The notes under the pieces were generated by a model, which did not search any database, had not been told where the DNA came from, and saw only the letters and a program-made list of their open reading frames with translations. Position numbers and translations under genes: made by a program. Shown piece by piece: positions 32,070 through 38,421 of a stretch of DNA of 46,679 nt. The DNA lies in the NCBI GenBank assembly GCA_017470525.1, contig JAFUYM010000066.1, positions 1-46,679 of the forward strand, read 5' to 3'. The first letter of the stretch is position 1, and every line of letters starts with the position of its first letter. The DNA comes from Bacteroidaceae bacterium (GTDB lineage: Bacteria > Bacteroidota > Bacteroidia > Bacteroidales > Bacteroidaceae).

Positions 32070-32144
32070 TTTTGCCGTACCCCTCGGGTACACTGTGCCG
32101 CACCCGAGGGGTACGAAGTGGTGTACCCGAGGGGTACGGCAAAA
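32070..32144. repeat. GC-rich palindrome built from GTACCCCTCGGGTAC-like units
   Basis: A perfect 24-bp inverted repeat (32070-32093 against 32121-32144) with core CCGTACCCCTCGGGTACAC. The 27-bp spacer contains a third related copy, CACCCGAGGGGTACG (32101-32115). It lies between the stop of the AraC gene and the fumarase promoter and may terminate AraC transcription, though no long T-run follows. Confidence 0.85.
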
Positions 32145-32171
32145 GCAGAATAGGGGGGCTTGTTTCTTCAT

Positions 32172-33077
32172 CTACATTTTTTCAACGCCTGAAGGTGAGG
32201 TGTCCTTCCGTCTGAACGAACTGGGCGATTTACCTCTCATCCGCATGAAGAACTTGTCGAACGAGGCGGAAGTGGCGAAGTGGAGGCGTTCGGCAATCTG
32301 TGCCACACTCAGGCTTGATGAGGTGAGCAGCCATGTGGCTTCCATCGCCAGCATCTGATTGATATATTCCACCACGGTTCGACCCGTCACCTGCTTCACG
32401 ATGCGGGAGAGGTAGGTGGTGGTGATGTGCAGTTGGTCGGCATAGAAGCCAATGTCATGATGGGCGGCAAAATGCTGTTGCAACAGCGTGTAGAATGAGA
32501 TAAACACATCCTCCGTTCGCCGAGAGACGTGGTTGGGGCTGAGCGAATGCCCTTGAATGTCGATGAGGTCAAAGATGAAGACGGAGTAGAGCATTTCCAG
32601 CGTCTCGTCGTTGAACTGAGTGGGGCGGAAGATGTGGTCTTGGATGGCTTGCATGGCGGCATCCAGCCGCCCGGCATCTTCGGAGGTGAGGGTGAGTTTG
32701 GGTTGACCGTACTGAACGAGCGGATAGTAAGATGCGCGAATCAGGTTGCGGAAGGCGGCTGTCTCATAGGTGGTTTGTTCATCGACCAGCAGCACGATGG
32801 ATGCGTAATCGTCTGATACGGAGCAAATCTTCACAGGGTAACCGGGCAGATAGATGTACAGGTCGTTTTCTTTGAGTGATAGAACCTGCCCGTTGGTCTC
32901 CATCGTTAAGTGCCCCTTCCGTATAAGGGTGAACGTGTAGCAAGCCAAGGTGTCCCTCAGTTCGTTGGTCAGCATCGTTCGGTAGGGATTGCTGTTGGTA
33001 CAAGCAAAACGCCCGTTCCAGACCTCATGTTCTAACGATGGTCCCACCGTTTTATAGGCTTCTGTCAGATTGTACAT
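32172..33077 (-). CDS. AraC-family transcriptional regulator
   Basis: A 301-residue regulator with an N-terminal cupin-like sensor (about 20-160; GHLTMETNGQVLSLKENDLYIYLPGYPV) and C-terminal double HTH (about 190-290; IGFYADQLHITTTYLSRIVKQVTGRTVVEYI and SVAQIAERLHFATSASFDKFFMRMRGKSPSSFR). It is divergent from the ferritin-like gene that opens the redox cluster, making that cluster a candidate target. The effector is not known. Its -7 box is at 33103-33110. Confidence 0.9.
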   Translation of the reverse strand: MYNLTEAYKTVGPSLEHEVWNGRFACTNSNPYRTMLTNELRDTLACYTFTLIRKGHLTMETNGQVLSLKENDLYIYLPGYPVKICSVSDDYASIVLLVDEQTTYETAAFRNLIRASYYPLVQYGQPKLTLTSEDAGRLDAAMQAIQDHIFRPTQFNDETLEMLYSVFIFDLIDIQGHSLSPNHVSRRTEDVFISFYTLLQQHFAAHHDIGFYADQLHITTTYLSRIVKQVTGRTVVEYINQMLAMEATWLLTSSSLSVAQIAERLHFATSASFDKFFMRMRGKSPSSFRRKDTSPSGVEKM

Positions 33078-33102
33078 ATACTGATTCTTGTTGATTTGTC
33101 TG

Positions 33103-33110
33103 CAAAGTTA
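33103..33110 (-). promoter_or_regulatory. -7 box of the second AraC gene
   Basis: Minus-strand TAACTTTG 26 bp upstream of the start codon. No clear -33 element, as in an activator-dependent promoter. Confidence 0.5.
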
Positions 33111-33162
33111 AACATTTTTAAGCGATTTGTTTCGTTTCGGATAATTTTTTGTTGGGATTAAA

Positions 33163-33194
33163 TTTGTTTGTTTGCATTTTTTGCCCTAATTTTG
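33163..33194 (+). promoter_or_regulatory. Promoter of the ferritin-like gene
   Basis: TTTG (33163-33166) and TAATTTTG (33187-33194), spacing 20 bp. It lies in the divergent region shared with the AraC gene. Confidence 0.7.
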
Positions 33195-33236
33195 CACCCA
33201 CATTCATATATTTATTAACCTAAAAAGAAAAGAATT

Positions 33237-33707
33237 ATGACTAAAGAAGAAGCATTGAAGCAGTTTGCCGAACTTGGTGCTGCTTGGTTTGGAAACAGTA
33301 AACAACATTTTGCCTTCTCGGCATACTGCCGTCTGCAGGGCTGGAATAAACTCGCTGACAAGTGGAAGGAAGAGGCTGAAGAAGAGTGGGAAGAGGCTGA
33401 AGAAGTGTTGCAGCGTCTGGTAGAACTCGGCTGCAAGCCTGCAGACCTTCAGGTAGCGATGAAGACACAGGAGTTCCCCTTCTATGACGACCCGAAACAG
33501 CAGATTGAGTCTGACTACTCGCCAGAGGCCCAAGGAGCCATCAAGATGATGAGTGAGATGGCTGTTGCCTTCTCTGATGATTATCCCACGCAGAAACTGA
33601 TTTATAAGTGGATTGAAGGCGAGCAGGAGCACATCGCTTGGATGGCTCAGTACCTCAACTACATTGACAAGTTGGGTTACGAGAACTTCCTCACCGCAAT
33701 GATGTAA
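33237..33707 (+). CDS. Ferritin-like domain protein
   Basis: A 156-residue, all-helical protein. Metal-ligand candidates are the Glu cluster EEAEEEWEEAEE (46-56) and the ExxH motif in WIEGEQEHIAWM (Glu129/Glu131-His132), as in bacterioferritin, Dps-like or rubrerythrin-like four-helix bundles. It may store iron or act on peroxide. Sequence divergence from classical FtnA and Dps is considerable, so the subfamily is uncertain. It is first in the plus-strand redox cluster, 24 bp before the PNPOx-like gene. Confidence 0.75.
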   Translation: MTKEEALKQFAELGAAWFGNSKQHFAFSAYCRLQGWNKLADKWKEEAEEEWEEAEEVLQRLVELGCKPADLQVAMKTQEFPFYDDPKQQIESDYSPEAQGAIKMMSEMAVAFSDDYPTQKLIYKWIEGEQEHIAWMAQYLNYIDKLGYENFLTAMM

Positions 33708-33731
33708 TAACTATATAAATAATGTAGCACT

Positions 33732-34130
33732 ATGGCAGACGCAAAAAAAGTGTATGACTTCTTGGAGGAAGCCAAGACGTTCTATCTCGCCACCGTAGAA
33801 GGCGACCAACCACGTGTACGTCCTTACGGAGCCATGCTCTACTTCGAGGACAAAATCTACATCATGGCATTCGGGAAGACCAATGCCACTCGTCAGATTG
33901 CCGCAAACCAGAAGGCTGAAATCTGTGCCTTCAAGGGCAGAACGCTCCGCATCGAGTGCAAACTCGTGGAGGACAACCGTCCAGAGGTGGGCAAGGCTCT
34001 CGTTGACAAGATGCCAGTGTTGAAGCCTGCACTTGGCGAGAATGGCGAGAACGGTGTGATGTACTATCTGAAGGATGCCACCGCCAACTTCTTCAAGATG
34101 ATGGAGTTGGACGAGACCATCAAGTTCTAA
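33732..34130 (+). CDS. Pyridoxamine 5'-phosphate oxidase-like flavin-binding protein
   Basis: A 132-residue split-barrel protein of the PNPOx-like superfamily, with TFYLATVEGDQPRVRPYGAMLYFEDKIYIMAFGKTNATRQIAANQKAEICAF matching the family's FMN-binding strands. Small members bind FMN or F420 and reduce various substrates; a true pyridoxine biosynthetic role is unlikely at this size. It follows the ferritin-like gene by 24 bp and is probably co-transcribed. Confidence 0.85.
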   Translation: MADAKKVYDFLEEAKTFYLATVEGDQPRVRPYGAMLYFEDKIYIMAFGKTNATRQIAANQKAEICAFKGRTLRIECKLVEDNRPEVGKALVDKMPVLKPALGENGENGVMYYLKDATANFFKMMELDETIKF

Positions 34131-34160
34131 TTTCTAAAATAACTCAACTTTTGCGAGTTC

Positions 34161-34357
34161 TTAGAACAACGAATTTTACGAATGAAACGAATCTTTTTTT
34201 ATGTCGCAGGGCGACGACGAATAAAAACGAAAGAGAGCCTTGGGCGGCTCTGCCATGCGGTAGCCCCGTCGCTTGCGACGATGTTCGTTTTCATTCGTTG
34301 CCGCTTGCGGCATTGCAAGAAAAATATTAGTCATATTCGTAAAATTCGTTGTTCTAA
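34161..34357. repeat. MITE-like element with perfect 23-bp terminal inverted repeats, family B copy 1
   Basis: Termini 34161-34183 and 34335-34357 are exact reverse complements over 23 bp, starting TTAGAACAACGAATTTTACG. Inside are further hairpins, including GCCGCTTGCGGC at 34300-34311. A 33-bp stretch (34283-34315) is identical to 44280-44312 in copy 2. No coding capacity is seen. It lies between the PNPOx-like gene and the small winged-helix gene and was possibly mobilised in trans. Confidence 0.88.
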
Positions 34358-34390
34358 AAAAACTTGCGAAATTCCAATAATAATTGACGT

Positions 34391-34564
34391 ATGAAAGAAC
34401 AAGTATTACAAGCCATGCGTGAAGCAGGCAAGCCTGTTTCGGCTGGCGACGTGACCAAGGCACTCGGTGCCGACCGCAAAGAGGTCGATAAGGCTTTTGC
34501 CGAACTGAAAAAAGAAGGTGCTATTGTGTCGCCCGTGCGCTGTAAGTGGGCTCCTGCTCAGTAA
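34391..34564 (+). CDS. Small winged-helix DNA-binding protein
   Basis: A 57-residue protein, MKEQVLQAMREAGKPVSAGD followed by VTKALGADRKEVDKAFAELK and ending CKWAPAQ. The pattern of three helices and a short wing (EGAIVSPVRCKW) matches a minimal winged helix-turn-helix, a type that I recognise as a conserved small protein in Bacteroidales. It probably binds DNA, perhaps regulating the neighbouring redox genes. Its leader is occupied by the family B element. Codon use is normal. Confidence 0.8.
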   Translation: MKEQVLQAMREAGKPVSAGDVTKALGADRKEVDKAFAELKKEGAIVSPVRCKWAPAQ

Positions 34565-34626
34565 GAGTCCCCTGCGTCGTGACGGTGCAGATGACACCGT
34601 ATGAACGATAAACCCATTTTTTGCCG

Positions 34627-34687
34627 AGGGGTGACAGGTACGAGTGACTTAGCGACATCGCAGAAGACACCAGACCGTGTCACCCCT
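34627..34687. repeat. Inverted repeat at the start of the ZIP gene
   Basis: AGGGGTGACA (34627-34636) and TGTCACCCCT (34678-34687) are perfect reverse complements around 41 bp. Just upstream is a smaller CGGTG/CACCG hairpin near 34583. It could be a metal-responsive operator, an mRNA structure, or another repeat. It ends 10 bp before the ATG used here. Confidence 0.55.
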
Positions 34688-34697
34688 TTCTCTATTT

Positions 34698-35477
34698 ATG
34701 CTGACAATCGCGATTGGTTTGCTCATTCCCCTCTTAGGTACCATGCTTGGGGCTGCATTCGTCTTCTTCATGAAAGACGATATGCCGCCCTATGTGCAGA
34801 AGTCGCTGCTCGGCTTTGCGTCGGGCGTGATGGTTGCCGCCTCCGTCTGGTCGCTGCTCATTCCTGCCATGGAGATGGAGGAGGGGAAGGGTGCGTGGTC
34901 GGTGGTTCCTGCCGCCGTGGGTTTCCTGCTCGGCATCGGCTTCCTGCTGCTGCTCGACGAGGTGACCCCTCACTTACATTTGGGCAACAGCCAACCCGAG
35001 GGTCCTCGTTCCAAACTCTCTCGCACAGCCATGTTGTCACTTGCCGTCACCATCCACAACCTGCCCGAAGGCATGGCGGTGGGTGTGGTCTTTGCCGGAG
35101 CGGAACAGGGAGTGGCGAACATTTCCATTGCCTCCGCGGTGGCGGTGTCGTTGGGTATCGCCATTCAGAACATCCCCGAAGGTGCCATCATCTCCATGCC
35201 CATGCGAGCCGAAGGCAATTCCCGTTGGCGCTCGTTCCTGCTGGGCAGTTTGAGCGGAGCCGTCGAACCGATTGGCGGATTGGCGGTCGTGCTGCTTGCC
35301 TCGCTGCTCACTCCTGTTCTTCCTTATATGCTCGCCTTTGCGGCAGGTGCCATGTTCTACGTGGTGGTGGAGGAACTCATTCCAGAAGCCTCCGAAGGCA
35401 AGCACACCAACTTCAGCACCATCGGCTTTGCCATTGGCTTCGTCTTGATGATGGTGCTCGACGTGGTGTTGGGATGA
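34698..35477 (+). CDS. ZIP-family metal transporter
   Basis: A 259-residue inner membrane protein with about eight helices, importing zinc, iron or other divalent metal. Metal-site motifs are HNLPEGMAVG in helix 4, AIQNIPEGA in helix 5 and VVVEELIPEA near the end, as in GufA/ZupT-type members. The variable loop is short, containing HLHLG. An in-frame GTG 7 codons upstream is possible, but it falls inside the inverted repeat at 34627-34687, so the ATG is preferred. Placed among iron-protein genes, iron uptake is a reasonable guess. Confidence 0.9.
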   Translation: MLTIAIGLLIPLLGTMLGAAFVFFMKDDMPPYVQKSLLGFASGVMVAASVWSLLIPAMEMEEGKGAWSVVPAAVGFLLGIGFLLLLDEVTPHLHLGNSQPEGPRSKLSRTAMLSLAVTIHNLPEGMAVGVVFAGAEQGVANISIASAVAVSLGIAIQNIPEGAIISMPMRAEGNSRWRSFLLGSLSGAVEPIGGLAVVLLASLLTPVLPYMLAFAAGAMFYVVVEELIPEASEGKHTNFSTIGFAIGFVLMMVLDVVLG

Positions 35478-35520
35478 TAATCCCGAAATCTTTTATTAAC
35501 TTTCTAAAAACCTCAAGACG

Positions 35521-35682
35521 ATGACAAAGTTTGTTTGCCCTTGTAAGTACACCTATGACCCCGAAAAGGGTGACCCCAAGCAGAACATCCCTGCTGGCAC
35601 TAAGTTTGAAGACCTACCCGACACATGGCGTTGCCCACGTTGCAAGCGGAAAAAGGAAAAGTTTGTGGCTGTAGAAGAATAA
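35521..35682 (+). CDS. Rubredoxin-like protein with atypical CPC motif
   Basis: A 53-residue protein, [20 protein letters not shown]... and C-terminal [11 protein letters not shown]. Overall it aligns with rubredoxin ([16 protein letters not shown]), but the first knuckle is Cys6-Pro-Cys8 instead of Cys-x-x-Cys-Gly, and the glycine after each knuckle is replaced by Lys. Four cysteines remain (6, 8, 39, 42), so metal binding is possible with altered geometry and potential. It lies 43 bp after the ZIP gene. It may donate electrons to neighbours or be a metal sensor. Confidence 0.8.
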   Translation: MTKFVCPCKYTYDPEKGDPKQNIPAGTKFEDLPDTWRCPRCKRKKEKFVAVEE

Positions 35683-35743
35683 CTTTGATAGCATTGAGAA
35701 CATGCTATCAGAGCAATAAAACTAAATGAACTTTCGGGTGTTT

Positions 35744-35853
35744 TTTACGCTTCGCGCCTTTAGAAAAATAAAAAAAGACAAAAAAATATAAGAAAAAATA
35801 TTTTATTTTGTTTTTTCTTGTTTTTCTAAAGGCCGCTTGCGGTAAGATAAACG
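35744..35853. repeat. Long palindromic element, family A copy 3
   Basis: The left end TTTTACGCTTCGCGCCTTTAG leads into A-rich sequence, and the right end (35800-35853) has TTTTTCTTGTTTTTCTAAAG and then GCCGCTTGCGGTAAG. It ends 32 bp before the start of the metallo-beta-lactamase fusion. Same family as 2026-2172 and 14329-14472. Confidence 0.8.
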
Positions 35854-35884
35854 TTGGAAGTTGATTGAACTAAAAAAGAGTAAT

Positions 35885-36826
35885 ATGGAAATCAAAGCAG
35901 TAAAGTTTAGAAAAGATGGCTTCTATACCCAGCCTTTCGTCTTTGGCGGCGAAGAGGGAGTGGAGAAGTTTGACAAAAATATCCGCTATCGCGGCAGTTT
36001 GCAGAACTACCTGATTGACACGGGCACCGAAGTGATTCTCGTGGATACGGGCATTCCTGCAGGAACCCCAGAAGAGCATCCAGATGAGAACTCGCTTGCC
36101 TTTACGGGTAAGGACATCTGCACCTACATGGAGGCCTTTGCCGCTCTTGGCTATAAGCCCGAGCAAGTGACCAAGATTCTGCTCACCCACAAACATGCTG
36201 ACCATTCTGGCGAACTCCGTTCTTTTCCCAATGCGAAAATCTACGTGAACAAAGAAGAACTGAGCGCCGCCGAACTGCAAGGCATCGAGAACCTTGTGCC
36301 TGTGTCGTTCACCGATGGAGCCTACTACAATTTCCCTGAGACTCAGAAGATTCAGGACGACATCTACTTCATCAAGGCAAAGGGACACACCAACGGCAAC
36401 AGCATCGTCGTTGTGGAGATGGATGGTCTCTTCTACATGCTTCATGGCGACATCACCTATATGGACGAAGCCCTCTATGAGAACAAACTCTCCGTTGTCT
36501 TCGACGACCTCCCTGCCGCCCGCGAGACCTTAGACCGTGTGCGTGAGTTTGTCCGCAACCATCCCACCGTCTATTGCGGCACCCACACCCCACAGGGCTA
36601 CGAGAACTTGGAGGCAAAGCGTGTGATGGACTTGGACAACCCCGTTCCGACCGTTCTGGCAGAGGTGAACTTTGAGCAGCAGGAGGCATCGGGCAAGTAT
36701 GTCTGCTCCATCTGCGGCTATGTCTATGACCCAGCCGAACACGACGGCGTGGCATTCGAAGACCTGCCCGACGACTGGAAATGTCCTCGTTGCAAACAAG
36801 GTAAAGAGAAGTTCAACAAAGCATAG
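35885..36826 (+). CDS. Metallo-beta-lactamase-fold hydrolase fused to C-terminal rubredoxin
   Basis: A 313-residue two-domain protein. Residues 1-265 are a metallo-beta-lactamase fold: His102-x-His104-x-Asp106-His107 (THKHADHSG), His168 (KGHTNGNS), Asp189 (HGDIT) and His234. Residues 272-313 are a full rubredoxin with Cys274-x-x-Cys277-Gly and Cys300-x-x-Cys303. The binding motif is the classical zinc type, not the HxExDH of flavodiiron oxygen reductases, and no flavodoxin domain is fused. The start MEIKAVKF is taken because it lies after the repeat; a longer frame begins 8 codons earlier. Radical SAM and flavodoxin genes follow, suggesting a redox role. Substrate unknown. Confidence 0.88.
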   Translation: MEIKAVKFRKDGFYTQPFVFGGEEGVEKFDKNIRYRGSLQNYLIDTGTEVILVDTGIPAGTPEEHPDENSLAFTGKDICTYMEAFAALGYKPEQVTKILLTHKHADHSGELRSFPNAKIYVNKEELSAAELQGIENLVPVSFTDGAYYNFPETQKIQDDIYFIKAKGHTNGNSIVVVEMDGLFYMLHGDITYMDEALYENKLSVVFDDLPAARETLDRVREFVRNHPTVYCGTHTPQGYENLEAKRVMDLDNPVPTVLAEVNFEQQEASGKYVCSICGYVYDPAEHDGVAFEDLPDDWKCPRCKQGKEKFNKA

Positions 36827-36838
36827 CATCAGGACGGA

Positions 36839-37942
36839 ATGACAGAAAACACGACAATTGACTTAGGTGCCTACATGAGCAACAGCATCCGCAACATCAT
36901 GGCAAAGGCATACAAGAACGTGCTCTCGAACCCTCGTGAGGCGAAGTTTGCCTATCGAATGCAGACGCTCTTCCAGAAGTCGGAAAGCCGGCGGAAGAAG
37001 GTGCAAGAGAAGGAAGGTCTGGAGGTGCCGCCATTTCTTATCAGCAGCATCTCCACCACCTGCAACCTGCATTGCAAGGGGTGCTATGCACGCAGCAACG
37101 GTATCGCAGAAGATAAGGAGGCAGAACGTAAGGACACCTTGATGGGGGAGCAGTGGAAACGCATCTTCGCCGAGGCTGCCGACATGGGCATCAATTTCTC
37201 CCTCATCGCAGGTGGCGAACCCCTGATGCGGAAAGACATCTTGGAGGGCATCGCTGAGGTGAAGGACATGATTTTCCCCATCTTCACTAACGGCACCCTC
37301 ATTGGCCCCTCCTACATGGAGTTTTTCCGTAAGCACCTTAACATGGTGCCCATCATCAGCATTGAAGGCACGGCAATGGGCACCGACGAACGCCGTGGCA
37401 AGGGAGTGTTCAAGCGTGCCATGCAGTCGATGGAGATGCTGAAGGAGGATGACCTTTTCTTTGGCACCAGCATCACCGTGACCACCGAGAACTACCGCTA
37501 TGTCACCTCGCCAGAGTTCATCGACACCCTCCGCTCCTACGGCTGCAAAATCGTCTTCTATGTGGAGTATGTGCCGACGGAACCAGGCACAGAGCATCTG
37601 GCGTTCGCCGACGAGCATGTGGCAGAGATGGAAGCCCTCTTGGTGGAGCGTCGCCAAGCCTATGCCGACATCATCTTCCTCTCTTTCCCTGGCGACGAGA
37701 AAGCCCTGGGCGGCTGTCTGGCATCTGGTCGTGGATTCTTCCATATCGGTCCCGATGGCTCGGCAGAACCCTGTCCATTCTCACCCTTCAGCGACAGCAA
37801 CGTAGCCGAGATGGGGGTGCGGAAAGCCCTCCAGTCGCCCCTCTTCCGCAAGATTCGTGCCGCCAAAGCCCTCGGATGGGAGCATACAGGTGGCTGCACC
37901 CTATTTGAGCATCGGGAGGAAATAGAGAAAATGGTCGTATAA
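36839..37942 (+). CDS. Radical SAM protein with SPASM-like C-terminus
   Basis: A 367-residue enzyme. The 4Fe-4S site is Cys75-x3-Cys79-x2-Cys82 (CNLHCKGCYA), and GGEP (125-128) is the SAM-binding motif. Further cysteines in GGCLASGRG, EPCPF and GGCTLFEH suggest an auxiliary cluster near the C-terminus, as in SPASM or twitch domains. Such enzymes modify peptides, sulfatases or small molecules. The gene starts 12 bp after the hydrolase-rubredoxin gene and precedes flavodoxin, a usual electron donor for radical SAM enzymes. No precursor peptide gene is evident. The target is unknown. Confidence 0.88.
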   Translation: MTENTTIDLGAYMSNSIRNIMAKAYKNVLSNPREAKFAYRMQTLFQKSESRRKKVQEKEGLEVPPFLISSISTTCNLHCKGCYARSNGIAEDKEAERKDTLMGEQWKRIFAEAADMGINFSLIAGGEPLMRKDILEGIAEVKDMIFPIFTNGTLIGPSYMEFFRKHLNMVPIISIEGTAMGTDERRGKGVFKRAMQSMEMLKEDDLFFGTSITVTTENYRYVTSPEFIDTLRSYGCKIVFYVEYVPTEPGTEHLAFADEHVAEMEALLVERRQAYADIIFLSFPGDEKALGGCLASGRGFFHIGPDGSAEPCPFSPFSDSNVAEMGVRKALQSPLFRKIRAAKALGWEHTGGCTLFEHREEIEKMVV

Positions 37943-37964
37943 TCACATAAAAACAAAATAAAAG

Positions 37965-38372
37965 ATGAGCATCGCAATTCGTTATTTCAGCAAGTTCGGC
38001 CACACAGAGAAGATGGTCGGCATCATTACAGAACTCACAGGCGTGAAAGCCGAAACCGTTGCAGTTCCACTTACTGAGCCTGTTGACACCCTTTATTTGG
38101 GTTCGGGCGTTCTGTTGGGCAAAGTGAATGGTGCAGTCGTTGATTTCATCAAGACCTTGAAGCCTGAGCAGGTGAAGATGGTGATTTGTTTCGGCTCCTG
38201 TGCCATCATCAAGTCACCCGTTCCTCAAATGCGGCAACTGCTCGAAGCACAAGGTATCACCGTTTCCACACAGGAGTTCACTTGTAAGGGTTCGATGGGG
38301 CCACTTCATGCAGGACACCCCAATGCAAAAGACATGGAAGACTTCAAGAAATTTGTACAATCTACCCTTTGA
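37965..38372 (+). CDS. Short-chain flavodoxin-like protein
   Basis: A 135-residue FMN-binding electron carrier. RYFSKFGHTEKM near the N-terminus is the phosphate-binding loop of the flavodoxin fold, and LYLGSGVLLGKVN and ICFGSCAIIK cover the isoalloxazine loops. It is shorter than typical long-chain flavodoxins. It starts 22 bp after the radical SAM gene and is the likely electron donor to it. Ends at a bidirectional terminator. Confidence 0.85.
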   Translation: MSIAIRYFSKFGHTEKMVGIITELTGVKAETVAVPLTEPVDTLYLGSGVLLGKVNGAVVDFIKTLKPEQVKMVICFGSCAIIKSPVPQMRQLLEAQGITVSTQEFTCKGSMGPLHAGHPNAKDMEDFKKFVQSTL

Positions 38373-38383
38373 AAAGATGAGAG

Positions 38384-38421
38384 AAAGAGCCGTGAAGTAG
38401 TATCACGGCTCTTTATTTTTT
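38384..38421. terminator. Bidirectional terminator whose stem contains the flippase stop codon
   Basis: AAAGAGCCGTGA (38384-38395) and TCACGGCTCTTT (38403-38414) form a perfect 12-bp stem followed by ATTTTTTTT. On the minus strand, the right arm encodes the last residues and the TGA stop of the flippase, so the coding sequence ends inside the terminator. Confidence 0.9.

Noticed and set aside
34601-35524. A 307-codon frame overlapping the ZIP transporter in another frame
   Set aside because: Its product is Arg/His-rich without hydrophobic segments, whereas the other frame encodes a clear ZIP protein.
35885-36826. Flavodiiron protein (rubredoxin:oxygen oxidoreductase)
   Set aside because: The metal motif is HxHxDH rather than HxExDH and the fused domain is rubredoxin, not flavodoxin.
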